Source: Kitagawia praeruptora | Lineage: Eukaryota > Streptophyta > Magnoliopsida > Apiales > Apiaceae | Assembly: GCA_037693485.1 (NCBI GenBank) | Contig: CM075348.1 | Span: 8,538,501-8,602,500, forward strand | Direction: 5' to 3' | DNA: 64,000 bases | Notes under the pieces: generated by a model | The model's input: the letters and a program-made list of their open reading frames with translations, nothing else | The model's database searches: none | What the model was told of the DNA's origin: nothing | Part shown: positions 12,201-24,390 of the stretch, piece after piece | Position numbering within the stretch: position 1 is the stretch's first letter | Layout of the letters: each line of letters opens with the position of its first letter | Translations under genes and position numbers: made by a program

Positions 12201-15200
12201 ACAGATAAGGGACTGCCTTCCATTTATCTATGTATGTTTTGTTTAATGAAATAAATTTTCAATCAGGGAATGAGGGAGAATTTCACCCAGGCAATTATTA
12301 TGAAGGAAATGAAGTAGAGGCAGACCCAAACTATAATGTAATACAAAACATTGAAGCTTAATAACCTGAAACTTGGGGTCTTCGTTTTGAGCTAAAGTGT
12401 GTGCTAGCATACGAGTCTGCTCCATTGCAGCTAAGTTTGGGATGCTTGCACCTCTCATTTGATCGAATGATGTAAGTTGAGACTGTTCCTGTAATAAATT
12501 TAAAAAAAAAAAAATACGTGACTTACGTCTTTTCCACCTACTTTTTTCAAGTCAATTTGTGAAAACATAAGACTAATTTAATAATTAATACATAAAGACG
12601 TCATTAAGGTGAAGTAGGTTAAAATTAATACTGATTACACCAAAAGAATCACATTTAAGACACTGCAGATATATCAACTTATGATTATAGACTTTTGAAA
12701 TGGACTAGAAAGGTCAAAATGACTAATTTGTGGAATATTGTTGAATTAGGAGTAAGATTTAACATAAGAAAAGGCTGGGTTTGGGACTAGGATCAGGGTT
12801 TTAAAGAAGAAAGATATTGATGAACAAACTGAAGAACTCAAAGTCATCAGTCATTGTGTACTCATTTTCTCTCATAAATTGTGTTCTTTTGTCACGACTG
12901 CAGTAGTTGCTAAGAAAATTAGGTAGTGCTGTACTCTTCTGTCTCTCATAAATTGTGTACTCATTTTCTCTCATAAATTGTGTTCTTTACAAGTGTCTCT
13001 GATGCATAAATTTTTTACCCATTTTAGTTGATTGATAGTGCTAAAAGAGTTGCTAAGAAAATTCAATATAAAGAGCACGGTTCTTTGGAAATTAGAATCA
13101 TGCCAGAAGAGAAGAGGAAAGCGATGCAATGGAGGGATTGCTTGTAGACTTGGTAGCCAATTGGTTAAATTGCAAGTAATTAGCTAAAAAGGGGGTGCTT
13201 CTATAATTACTCAAACGGAGAGCCAAAGTTAAGATGCAAAGTACTAAAGGATTTAGTTGTAATCCCATAAGCGTATGCTTAGTAGGAATTAACATAGCGC
13301 CTGCAGAGTTTCCAAGTCTTTAAAGTTTAAAATTAATATATAGCACCAACACCACCACCACCCAGTTCTCAACAAACTAATGTAATTGCCAAATTGTTTT
13401 AAGATTTAACAAGAGCACTTAAAAGCGTCAACAACGAAAACATGTGAATATCAAGAAAATAAGTTCCCTAGCCAAGTTCAAGTTTTATCTTAAAGTAAAA
13501 CGTACATGCTCAAATTCAGAAGCCCAGCCATTAGCACCATGTTGCCGTTCAAATGAGTGTGCCCACGCATTAGGGTCAGCCTGTAGTACTCTATTTTGGC
13601 CAAATTCAGCAATCCATCCATCAGCAGCATGAGGATTAGGTTGCAAAGCTTGAGAATCGTTCCAGTATTCCTCCAGCTCTTGAAATCTTCCCGGTGGCCC
13701 AGCTCGAGATCGGATATCAGTATCAATATCTAGAGAAGACAAGAGTGCATTTACCTAAGAAAAATGTAAAAAGAACTATATTCAGTATAATTCAGAAGTG
13801 GAGGATAGTAAGTTCATACTTATTAAATTATAATTCTGCCACCTACTCCACAATTAGAAGATAAATTGTCATTAAGTAAATAATGAGAAGTGATTTAAAA
13901 ATATTGCTTTTAACAACCAACGAATTATGATTTATTATTACTTTTACTTGTGTCAATAGTAAGTGCATAGCAAGTCAATCAAAAGATTACATTTGGGAAA
14001 GCACCTTAAGTTCATTTTGATAATCAAATTGAAAAGTAATACAAGGTATTAGCAGAAAAAAAAACTTTTTACACTCGTAATCAGTACCAGACCTGAGAAT
14101 TAAGAAAGTCCTCACTCTTGTCAGCAAATAAGTGCCGAGCCATTATACTACTACGGTCACGAATGCATTTTTTATCACCTTCGGACAATCCTAAAGAAGG
14201 AAGCTGAGTAGGATGGAGTGGAAGACCCTGATGGCCACTGTTGACAAATGAATGCAGAAAACTTGATAAAACTCGCTGTGGCGGTCCTGCAATTAGGGGT
14301 AAAAAAATTAAGCCAGTATGTTAAAGTTAGCAATTGAGATGTATTGAAATTTTCAATGTGAAAATGTCTTACAAACAACAGATATAAATATTAATGTTAA
14401 TAGGGTTGATCCACAGGTTAATCACAACATAAATACTGTAATTCTAATAAACCTAGAAGGGAGAAAAACATTGTAACTTAACACCCTATATAAACTATAT
14501 ATACATATATAATACAAGATAGGGAATTGCTTCGAAGTTTGAAGTGACAGAAATCCTCAATAGCTTCAAGTAAATTATCCAGTAACAGTCCATAATAGGT
14601 ATATATAAATATATGTTAGTAACAGATAACTACTGTTGTATTAGGCAAGAGTGGTTGTTTTGCACTGGTCTGGAAACAGGAAAAAAACAGTTCCTGCTAT
14701 AAATATACATGCAATTTATGAAAAGATAAAATTCACCTTCTAAATTTGGTTGAACCCGAGCATGTTCCAAGGGAAAATTGTTTAAACCATTTCTTCCCTG
14801 AAAAAGAGGCATTTGAGGAGTTTGTACATCATCCCAAGCATCTGCAAATCGATTCTGATCTGAAGATCGGAAATTTTGAAGGAATGCTGAGCCCTGAAAA
14901 TAAATGAAAGTTAAAATAGCTTCCAAAGCATGCAAATAACAATGTAGCATGCATGCACACACCCATGGAAAGAAAACAGACCTGGCTACTCGGATGCTGT
15001 AGGTGATCAAAGTCAGATCCCGGAAGCGCATTGGCCTCCTGACCTCCTGGAAATAAATTACCATCAGAAATTGCATTGGATTGTGTAGGAATCTCCTGCA
15101 ACCTTTCCTGCTCAGATACAAAAGATGTCATAAACTATGCAATGAGCTACGTATTGATATGTCACTGAAATTTCACAAAAAACTGTAGAAGTTAGTCTGT

Positions 15201-16749
15201 GAAGGAGACAAGTCCTTTAAGCTTGTATCCATTTAATACATAGAACCGCAAACATAACCTGTCACCAGAAGGTTTGCTTTAATTATACACATTTTTTCAA
15301 TCTTATATTTTTTAACTACAAAATAGTGGTTATAGAACTCCTCTTCTTTTGGAGGTAATGAAAAATTTATAATTGTCTAGTTATTGATTATAAAGTAGCC
15401 GCTGGAAAAATATTCGAGATACAGTAGGTTTTATGATTTTAGCCTTTTTTTTTTGCTAACATTGTGAGCAGTAACATGGGTGCAGAACGAAAAGGTATGA
15501 TGGAGGGTTTGTTGTTGGCAGATGCTTATTCATATGGTTTTGGATATTCTACAGTTTCCACTGACAAATTTGGGTTAAGTGTTAGCAAGTAGGTGACGAA
15601 ACTCAAATCTTTTTACTTTATGCAAATTTCTAGATCTTCGACGAATGGATAACTTAAAATGAAGCAAAATTATTTGTAGATCCCCTTTCATTGATTCTCC
15701 GGTACCTGTTTACATTCCTACTACACCCTGCCCTAGAGAACTAAACACCGAGGGCCAGATTTTTTATTATAAACAGAAATGATTTGCAACTTCACACTGA
15801 TAAACTTATGTAAATTACCCCTTTAGCATATGCACCAGCATAGACAGCTAAATGACTGTATTTTTTAAACTAAAAACATTCAAACCCCATTGGCCAATTA
15901 CTGTTGAAAAAATCATCTATCAAATTTACCGAAAAGGTGAACTATGATATGCTAGCAAACACCAAGTGCATCAACATGATCATCAACATACATAACAATA
16001 TAACATAATAACTTAATAAGCAACTTTCAAATGGCTAGTACTACTTAGTCGATCCTACTCACAAAATAAATTAGCAAACAATTATTTAATAGAATATGAA
16101 TTACAATACAAAAATAACCATTAGTTAACAAAAACGTCAAAAAAATGTTACAGCTGTAATGTAATCCCTTCTATAAGTAGGAAGCTTCATAATCAGGTTT
16201 GTTGCGAAACAAAAGACATTTCTAATTTCTCATCTTACTCTAACTTGTTACCATCTTACTCTCTCCCAAATTTCAACTGTTCTTAATATAAAACAGCTTC
16301 ATATCTTCCGTAATTCTACATAGATTAAAGAAACAACTATGCCGTAATTTCTAATTTCTTATCTCTCCTCCTCTCTCTAACTTCCAATCTCATTCTCTCC
16401 CAAATTCTAACTACTAGGACATCTCTCGTAACATATTATCCCCTAATTCAACATCGAAAAAAGTAATACAACTCGTCCAAACTTCTATCAAACATAACTC
16501 AAATGCAAATTCATTTTAACAGCATAATCCACATCAGCACACTTCAAATTAAAGCATAATTCACATCAGTAAACTACAAATTAAAGTACAATTCGACGAA
16601 TTGAACACGAAAAGAGTTGTGAAATAAACCTGAGTTTTAGAAGAAGAGCCGATGAGAGCGTTGGCGAGAGCACCGAGAGGATTCGATGACGACGATGTAC
16701 CGGGAACTGCACACGCCGCACCGCCGGAAACTAGCTCGCGCATCGCCAT
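6281..16749 (-). CDS. PEX5: Peroxisomal targeting signal 1 receptor PEX5
   Basis: PEX5 is the cytosolic shuttling receptor that binds C-terminal PTS1 signals and carries cargo to the peroxisomal docking complex. Fifteen coding exons (minus): 16749-16630, 15107-14982, 14893-14737, 14286-14093, 13754-13506, 12488-12366, 11498-11331, 10606-10419, 9714-9468, 9200-9116, 8454-8345, 7992-7768, 6948-6883, 6535-6441, 6359-6281. They total 2232 nt (743 aa plus TAA), close to the Arabidopsis length. The N-terminus MAMRELVSGGAACAVPG has the conserved Cys13 used for ubiquitin-dependent recycling. A likely PEX7-contact region is RVLSSFLHSFV. Nine WxxxF/Y motifs lie near residues 246, 263, 276, 357, 371, 387, 403, 415 and 436. 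TPR repeats span about 475-725, and the end is KNLD-type ...LQKEFPL. All junctions keep frame. Intron 7 uses a GC donor; the others are GT-AG. The gene appears functional. Confidence 0.97.
8298..8323. repeat. PEX5: (GA)n microsatellite in PEX5 intron 11
   Basis: About 13 GA units lie within the intron between exons 11 and 12, some 20 bases from the donor of exon 11. This is a potential polymorphic marker. Confidence 0.9.
11290..11340 (-). other. PEX5: GC-AG splice donor of PEX5 intron 7
   Basis: Exon 7 ends ...GAGGAG, followed by GCAAGTAG on the minus strand (donor bases 11330-11329). Exon 8 starts at 10606 after TTACAG and must be entered in phase 0 (ATT GCT CAT, giving IAHAPEAWANEF). The nearby GT at 11327-11326 would give phase 1 and break the frame. 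AG|GCAAGT is the canonical form of the minor GC-AG intron class. Confidence 0.85.
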
Positions 16750-16880
16750 ATCGCGTCTCTCTCAATTCTCGCTCAGAGAGAAGGAGAGAGAGATATATGG
16801 GGGAGAGAGAGAGAGAGAGAGAGAGATGAGTTGTGATGTTGTAGCTCAAGACTATCCTCTTTCCTTGATTGTTCGCCTGG
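16750..16880 (-). promoter_or_regulatory. PEX5: PEX5 5' leader and proximal promoter with (GA)n tract
   Basis: Upstream of the PEX5 ATG the leader strand is rich in CT, including an uninterrupted run opposite (GA)n at 16803-16826 and another purine-rich stretch at 16775-16793. Long CT/GA leaders are common in plant housekeeping genes. No TATA box was assigned. Confidence 0.5.
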
Positions 16881-17566
16881 GTGTATAAAAAAAGTAAATA
16901 AAAATGTATAGATACAGACAGGGTATATGTATTTGTTGGTGTTTTATTTGGATTTTTCTGACGAGCACGCTCACCGAGACGATTTTTGTTAGCCAGTCGA
17001 TAGCGTTCCGGTTTGGAGAACGATTTCAACGCTCGAACCGGGTTTATAAATTTATCATTACAGACCACCTTAAAAATTAAATTAATTATTCTTTTTGATA
17101 TCACAAAATTGGAAAAACCTTCGTAAAATCTTGAGTACCTACAACCTCATGTATATTGGGGATGTTTGGTGGGGGTAATAAACAAAGAAAAACGTAAATA
17201 AACGAGCTTATTCTTTATATTGGTTTAAAAGAATTGTCATTTTCTTCGACCATTTTCGGTTTTAGATTTTCCCAATATCCATCAATGCCCATTTCCCACC
17301 TCTCATAAGCTAGTTTATTTTAACAAATAAATATACCAAATAAATGTATTATTAATAAACTGTAATGCCAATACCAAAAAATATAAAATACAAGCACCTG
17401 CAATACTTAGATTTGTGAGTATATGAACTTCTGAGGTCATAATATGCAACTATGCAAGCTGCAAGCTTCAACCAAAAACAAGAATCAACGCACCATTCCT
17501 TTTACAAAACAAATCTACATCTACTTTTTGTAATTTTGCTTCAACGCAAGAATTCAAAATAATATT

Positions 17567-19189
17567 TTAACTGAACCGGTATAGCTTTGACTGCAAATTC
17601 AGGTCGGTTCTCCACCACTGGTGAATTCCATGAGCTTTTTTAAAGCTCTCCGATGGGGTTAGGTTTACTGTTAAATTGGCTGAAGGAATGAGGTGTAGTG
17701 CCTCTTCAGAATCCTTTCCAATTGCACGCATAAGCAAATCCCCTATTGAATGCTGAGTCGCTAGCCTCCCGATACCCCCTGCACCAATCTCCTCCATCTT
17801 TTTCCTGTGCTCAAAATACCCAACATATTCTGAGCATATGTGGTCAGCTGGATTCACAAAGAGACATGGCACCCATGCGGACAGAGCAAGAAATGGATCT
17901 TCGGACCGGTTCTTCTGTTTAGCCTTCACAGTAAAAGCAAGGCCTGCAGTAATCACACTGCCTGCAAAACGGATCCCATGTTTCACCTTCTGCTTTATCT
18001 TCTCAATAGGTGCAGACAAGAAAGGTGGATTAAAAAGAAAAGCTTCAAGAAATATGCCCGTTTTAGCCATTTTCTTTCCTGCAAGCAATGCCATTGAGGA
18101 CCCTAGAGAATGGCCAGCTAACCAGATAGTTGAATTTCCAAATGTAGCAACCAAGCTTCGAACAGCTTGTATAGCTATTTCAAAGCGAGATGTCTGATGA
18201 AGTCCGTTCCGAATAACTTGGAAATCCAATTGAAGGTCTTGTTGAAAAGCATCTCCTTTCCTAATCGTGCCTCTGAAGGCAACAACGTAACGGGGCATCT
18301 CATTTACTGAGACGCTGTGATCCTGTTTTGAGAGGTCCAGCTCATATATGGCACCAAAAATGGATGAATTAGAATTATCAACAAGCTGACGGTACAACTT
18401 GAAATGAAAGAATTCCCACCAAGGAGGAGCAAGGGCTTGAGATCCTTCCCGTTTTTCATGACGGTCTCTCTCTAGTATATACACACCCTGAACCAAACTG
18501 GCAGCAACTGACCTTTGGTGCTCCACATTTTTCCTGCATGGGACATCATTTACATCTTACTTGGACATCCCAAAGCATCAAAGGACGATAATATGATATT
18601 TGAATATTTATCCATGCAATTATTATACACTTAGGTTGAAAAAAGAATAGTTTGCAACCATGGAAAACAAACTCTAAGTAATGCATTCATAGCTTTTCTT
18701 TTCATATTTGTTAGAAGGACTCATTCGTGGATGGAGTGTGAATGTTTGATGCATATAGAAAAGGTCGTGCATCTTTCAAGTAATTTTATAGGAAAAAAAC
18801 AAACCCTTTAAATGCCATGATACAAACTCATAGGAAGGTCTGCTATGTATAGCAAAAGCAGGCAGGGGATTCGACCATATTCCTTTACCCCAGGGACCTA
18901 ATTCGTTGTTCAAAAGTGCCCATGTATCTAAATACACGTCAACCACTTTATTCAAGTCTACTAAAGCAGAAATCTGTTTTGATAAAGCCTGATTTCTCTC
19001 ACCCAATTACAACTAAACGACAATCACAAAATACATCTATACACAAAATTACAAAATTGTAGACAAATCATTAACGTCAGCTAAAACAAATATTGGAAAA
19101 CTGTAACTATGTTGAAGAATGCCGTACCAATCGATGGTAGTTATATGCAACGGTCCTGAGAGGCTGAAATTTTCCCTTCCTGAGTCCAT
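17567..19189 (-). CDS. Lipase-like alpha/beta hydrolase (At4g10955-type)
   Basis: Two coding exons on the minus strand, 19189-19128 and 18533-17567, join in phase 2 to make Trp21 (TG|G). They total 1029 nt, 342 aa plus TAA. The N-terminus MDSGRENFSLSGPLHITTID and the following EHQRSVAASLVQGVYILERD match my recollection of the plant family annotated as 'GDSL esterase/lipase At4g10955', whose fold is that of class-3 lipases. AGHSLGSS holds the nucleophile-elbow GxSxG (Ser near residue 163), and YVVAFRGT is the usual oxyanion-side strand. No signal peptide is seen, so a cytosolic location is likely; the substrate is unknown. A leader intron is likely, with acceptor TTGCAG at about 19227 and donor near 19988. 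The gene lies head-to-tail with PEX5, about 0.8 kb upstream of it. Confidence 0.88.
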
Positions 19190-20045
19190 GACCTTGACTT
19201 TTTCACTTACAATTAAAAAGGATGAACTGCAAGCCGGAAACAAATACTGGTTAAAAGAACAGTAACATGGGCAGTGAGATTATTACTTTTAACCCCTAGA
19301 AAATGCATCTACTTACTACCAAACCTCAAACATTACCACCATAATTAAATCTTGGACCAAGCTTGATGAACTGAAAAATTAAAACTACAAAGTACTCAAC
19401 CCCTTTAAAATCTAATAATGCCGGAAGAAAGTCTACCATTAAAGAACTCCATAAAAATTCACAAAACATTGAGCGGTCAAAATTCAGATTATAGTCATCA
19501 GTTAATCAAAGCACTTATACATAAAGGAGAACCCTATAGAACTAAACTAGATGACTAGATCATACTATGTTATATAAAATTCAGCAAGCATTTACATGTT
19601 CAACCGACAACGATATTGCAGCTCATCCAAATTTGACTACAATTTAACATCAACTTTACTACAACACAATCATATAGCTTCTTCACAAGTTCATATACTT
19701 TTCAAAATCTCATTAATTTCCCAAATTCTATGCCAGTCCAACATATACTTATCAAGAACATTATTTTACGAAAAATCGACAAAAATCAAAGCCAAATGCA
19801 TACTTCAAACACAAATCAAAGTAAAAAAGAACACTAATTGCAAGATTACATTAAATGGGTCAATGATTACAAGCTCAAACAACAAGATTACAGTCAAGAA
19901 CTAGGTTAAATTGCTGTGTGTATACATACATACATGTGTGTGTGTTTGTGTGTGAAATTTGACAAGAAACAAGAAGAAAGATTGTACCTTTATGGAAGTA
20001 TTCTTGAATCTTGAAAGCTTATTGATAATTTTTTAAGGTCTGATC
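19190..20045 (-). promoter_or_regulatory. Probable 5' UTR with leader intron of the hydrolase gene
   Basis: Minus-strand CTTGCAG|TTC at 19230-19225 is a good acceptor 37 bases before the ATG. CATAAAG|GTACAATC near 19988 is a good donor, so a leader intron of about 760 bp with a first exon around 19988-20050 is plausible. No ORF of substance lies here. A short GT-rich microsatellite sits at about 19934-19954. This is inferred from splice consensus only. Confidence 0.45.
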
Positions 20046-20049
20046 AATC

Positions 20050-21079
20050 GTTGTCAATTTAAAGTTCCATTTTGTCTATCCAACGCCCCTTTCAATTATT
20101 CTATTAATATTCTACCAAAAAAATTAAGTACTCCGTATCTTTCTAATATTCTTTCAGTATATTAATATTTTAATAATATTTTAAAATGTTATTCTAATAA
20201 TATTTTAAAATGTTTAATTTAAAGGGTTATCCAGAACCGTAAATAGGATAGCACATAATCTGGTTAAAATTATAGATCGCTATAATTTATTTATATCTCC
20301 TCTGCATTGTGTGTTGGAGATTTTATTGTATGAATATCCTTCTCATTAATAAACATTTTTTGCTTAAAAGAAAAAAGTTTAATTTACATATAGTATCTTA
20401 CCTTCTCCGTGAGTAAACTGTTATGGTCATATGCAAAATTTAGGTTAGAAGTTCAATCAGTCTTCATAAGAAATATATTTTAAAGAATGTATCATACTAT
20501 TTTCAAAGAAAAAAAAAAAGAATGTATCATACTAATAATGTATAATTTTTCAAAAATTACGAGTTATCTACTTTAAAAATCAAAACGTGTGAACGAGATC
20601 ACCCCAAGGAGAATTACACGAAATTAAATGATACTCGTGCTTTTCACAGTTTTCTCTTATTCTTCATAAATGTGATGGTATTTTTTTTTAAAAAAAATTA
20701 TGCTTACTAAAAAAATATAAATTTGACAATATCAAGGTTGTAAAAATCGAAAATCGGTTCAACTTGGTTTAGTTCCGAAAAAATGAGTACTCGAAAATTG
20801 GGAAAGTACTCCGACAACTAATTAGATATTAATCATATTATTATTGGATATTATTTTCATAATTTTTACTTAAAATATTAAATTTGCATGTTATAATTTA
20901 GTAAACTAATATTAAAAGTTAAATATTTTTGTTATTTACTAATAATTTAATATAAACACTAAAGTTATACTTAGTAATTTTTCAGTAATGTATTAATAAT
21001 AATAATGTTCAAATATTAATATTACTTGATAATATTCATCAATACAACTTAAAATAAGTTATGATAATCAAATAAATTA
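20050..21079. other. AT-rich spacer, nothing recognised
   Basis: This is AT-rich intergenic DNA with short direct repeats of the type TAATATTTTAAAATGTT around 20160-20215. No gene, TIR element or RNA gene was recognised. It ends at the SIRE-like element. Confidence 0.6.
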
Positions 21080-22740
21080 TGTTGAGTATTGAATACAGTA
21101 AAAGAATACAGAGGGGGGTGAATGGATTCTTGAACTTTTCTTTGGCTCGAGTCTATGTAGCAGATAAGTGTTTGTGTGTGCAAAGGTGTAGGTGCGAATA
21201 AAGAATAACACAAGACACAATATCACTTTAATCTAATGTATTATTAGATAAAGGTTGTTACAATCTGTGAATACAAATGATCAGTGGCGGATACAGAATT
21301 TCGAACATGGTGTGTCACTTAATAATGGACACAGAGCTTAAAAAATTTCTAACCTTCGCGCAAATATATTTCACTAAATCATGAAAATTCAATGTTTAGA
21401 GAAACATTTTATCAGATACTTGGAGTCTAAGACCATTCAACGAGAAATCTTAAACAAACAAATCTTACCAAAATAACTTATCTGCAGCTCTTCCTTCTTC
21501 ATTGATCGTTTTTCATTCAGACATTTCATCAAACACATGTACTGCAAGAACAAGCATGTTCGGCTTTTGGCTATATAATTTATTTTTTTTTAAATAATGG
21601 TAGGTCACTTGACCCACCATGCCACCATGTAAATCCGCCACTGCAAATGATAGTATTCTCAGCTTCGTTTTTCTCAGAGGGATATAACTTACTATATCTG
21701 AAAAACTTGACTCTCCAAAAGTTAAAATGCTAAGGAAGTGAGGCTGTATCCTTATAGAGTATGGATACAACCTACTTACTACAAATAAAGTAGCTAAACA
21801 AATTACTTTCTAGTCTGTCTATCCTATTTGAGTAAGAGTCCAAACGGTTACAGATTTGACTTTGCAAAGCCTGTTCAGATCCACTTCTTTAGCCCTGTGT
21901 CTCTACTATATCTCTCCAAGCTTCTTTGTAGGCTTTCCAAAGCACGTTACAGATTGTGGTCCATAAAGTGCATTGGCTTGTTGCAGGTTTCAGACTTGTA
22001 CAATTTCTTCAGTATTTTGTCTCCAAGAATGTATTCAAGAAGTGACTAAGTAAGTGATTCGAGAACTAGAGTTGACTTGATCGATAACTCTGAGTTCTCG
22101 AATACTGTTATATTGACATATCGAACCACTTCTCGAATAGCTCTTTTCTATGGGAATCCTTGAGTTCTCGAATAGAGCATTGTGACTTGTCGAATCCCTG
22201 AGATCTCGAATAGCTTTCTGAGTCCTTGAGATATCGAATGGTACTTTGACTTGTTGACTCTTTGAGAACTCGAATGCCACTTTGACTTGTTGACTTCTTG
22301 AGTTCTCGAATAGAGTAGTAGGCATATCGAATCTCTAAGATATCGAATGAGATATCGAACAGTGTATTCAGAGATGTCGAATAGTGTCTTGAGATATCGA
22401 ATCCCTGACTTCTCGAATGATGGACTTCTCGAATAGACAAATATACTTCTCGAATTGGTACTTAGGCAAATTCTTCATTTCTTCAAATCCCAACTGTGAT
22501 TATTTGACAGTCTTTATCTTCTTGCTTGAGGCATGAACCTTGGAACTTCTTTGAAGCATTATTCTTGACTATATAAGTACAATTACACAACTAGGATTTG
22601 GTGCCTATTACAAGTACAGAACAAGTAGAAACTCTACAACTAGAGGTTCCCTCAGTTACGAGGTCATGTAGGTAATGCAGAGCATTACAAACAATTAGGC
22701 TTGTTATTAAATGTATACAGGCATGCCTCTGTGACTAACA
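21080..22740 (-). repeat. 3' LTR of SIRE-like element, interrupted by a hAT element
   Basis: It begins TGTTGAGTATTG and ends GTGACTAACA. Without the hAT element and its duplicated 8-bp target it is about 1291 bp, matching the 1290-bp partner. On the minus strand U3 starts at 22740. A repetitive TCGAA-rich block lies at about 22030-22457. Confidence 0.93.
21282..21643. mobile_element. Non-autonomous hAT element (362 bp) in the 3' LTR
   Basis: Perfect 11-bp TIRs (CAGTGGCGGAT at each end) are flanked by perfect 8-bp target duplications CAAATGAT at 21274-21281 and 21644-21651. The partner LTR at 35213-36502 has the empty site with a single copy of the target. TIR sequence and TSD length are those of hAT transposons. 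No transposase is encoded, so it moved with help from elsewhere. It inserted after the retroelement did. Confidence 0.95.
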
Positions 22741-22753
22741 ATCTCCCCCAAAT
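22741..22753 (-). other. Polypurine tract of SIRE-like element
   Basis: The minus strand reads TTGGGGGAGAT directly before the 3' LTR. This is the expected primer for plus-strand DNA synthesis in reverse transcription. Confidence 0.88.
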
Positions 22754-22887
22754 TGTGAGTAAGACCCTTATAATTTCATGTCTGATAACAAGCCTAACAT
22801 ACATAAAGATAAATATTTGACAAGTACATGTATGAAATTGATTTAGCATTATTACAAAGGAAGCATTCTTACAGTTATGAAGAAATA

Positions 22888-23456
22888 CTAGCCATTTTCC
22901 TTTGATTCTCCTCTTTGAGATTTGGCTTGTAGATCCTCCTTTTCTTTTTCTTCCTTGGCTTTCTTTGCATCACTCATTGCCTGGATGATGTCTTCCATGG
23001 CAGTGAGTTCTTCAATGAGAGGTGAGCCAGATAAGTCTCTGATGACTTCATTCAGTTTGGCTTCAGAGTAAGAGCTAATGTAATCCATTCTAATCTTCAC
23101 ATTTCTGCCATATTTCATGTATTCCACAATGTAAGGATTATACTTGACTCTGCATAACCCTTTAGCTCTCAATTATTCAACTTTGGCTTCTAGAGCAGCT
23201 AACTCTTCTTCTCTCTTTATCTTCAAGGCTTCATTCTTCTTTCTCAACTCTTCCTCATGATCTCTTTTCATCTTGATAAAATGAGCTATCTCAATTTTCC
23301 ACCTTCTCTCCTCTTCATTCTCAAAGTTGAGTAGCACCATTATTCTTTGTAGATCATGTAACTTGCCCCAGTGTTCACACATGCCTTGCTTGAATCTCTT
23401 GAGTCTCCCATCAGTGTATTTGAACTCCAGGCAGTCATCAACTATAGCTACATGAT
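22888..23456 (-). pseudogene. C-terminal part of SIRE accessory ORF (after the hAT insertion)
   Basis: From the hAT insertion point the minus strand continues with VAIVDDCLEFKYTDGRLKRF, then a frame with MCEHWGKLHDLQRIMVLL and a highly charged KKNEALKIKREEELAALEAK helix. An in-frame TAA follows at 23173, then the same frame goes on (RAKGLCRVKYNPYIVEYMKY) to a Lys/Glu-rich tail ending at 22888. It looks like the end of a large structural or coiled-coil protein of unknown function. It is broken by one nonsense codon and separated from its N-terminal part by the 926-bp hAT element. Function cannot be stated. Confidence 0.6.
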
Positions 23457-23659
23457 TAGGGATGGCAAAAAAATCTGATCTGACGGATACCCTATTCGAA
23501 ACCCGAAATTTTGGATAACCCGAACCCGATTTTTTGGATTTGGATATGATTTTTAGACCCGAAAAGTTTTGGATATGGATTTGGATATTACGTATACCGA
23601 TCCGAAACCCGAAAACCGATCCAAACCCGACCCCGAACCCGAAACTCGGAAAAAAACCC

Positions 23660-23713
<54 letters not shown>

Positions 23714-24382
23714 TAAATTTAAATAAAAAATTTATACAAATCCAAGTATAATTTAATTACATATATACACATTACTTTATATATATACATTTTAATAAAA
23801 ATATTATACATGTAATTCAAATTCAATTTTAATAAAACATTTTAATAATTATATATAATATGATAATTTGTAATTATTATACATAATATTTGAGATTTTA
23901 GATGTATAAGTTATTATCATATTAGAAATAATTAATAATAATCTAGTGATTATTCGTCTCTTTCTCAAAATCAAATTTTATTAATATATTTAGGATGTAA
24001 ATTCCTTTATTTTACATAAATTTTTCATTTGTGTTGGTATATTAGAAATTATTAATTTAACACATTTCAGATTTTACTTAATATATCAATCCGTATAATA
24101 CGTTATATTTAACTACTTAATTATATTTTGTTTAATTTTTATATAAACAATATTAATGTAGTTTGCATGTAACTGTGTTTTTAAATTTACTTACACTATT
24201 TTTTATTTTTTGTTTGTTAAGCAACTTACTTGCACTAATTTTAATTTTGAATACCCGAAAAAAACCCGATCCGATCCGAAACCCGACGGATTTGGATATG
24301 GATATTGAGTTTTGGATTTGGATATGGATATGGATTTGGATTTTGCAAAACCCGAGCCGAACCCGACCCATTGCCATCCCTA
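23457..24382. mobile_element. Non-autonomous hAT-like element (926 bp) in the accessory region
   Basis: Perfect 12-bp TIRs (TAGGGATGGCAA at each end) are flanked by perfect 8-bp duplications TACATGAT at 23449-23456 and 24383-24390. The subterminal regions are rich in CCCGAACCCGA and GGATATGGAT motifs in inverted arrangement, a pattern I recall from widespread plant hAT-type repeats. The centre is AT-rich with a (TA)n microsatellite. No transposase ORF is present. It interrupts the accessory ORF of the SIRE-like element. Confidence 0.92.
23662..23711. repeat. (TA)n microsatellite inside the hAT element
   Basis: About 25 TA units lie in the middle of the 926-bp hAT element. Confidence 0.93.
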
Positions 24383-24390
24383 TACATGAT

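Noticed and set aside
16637..17104. 155-codon minus-strand ORF over the PEX5 start
   Set aside because: It is in a different frame from the confirmed PEX5 exon 1 and includes the GA-rich leader.
22035..22440. Overlapping Ser/Arg-rich ORFs in the LTR (also 35752-36202)
   Set aside because: They are translations of the TCGAA-rich U3 repeat, which lacks stop words. They are not genes.
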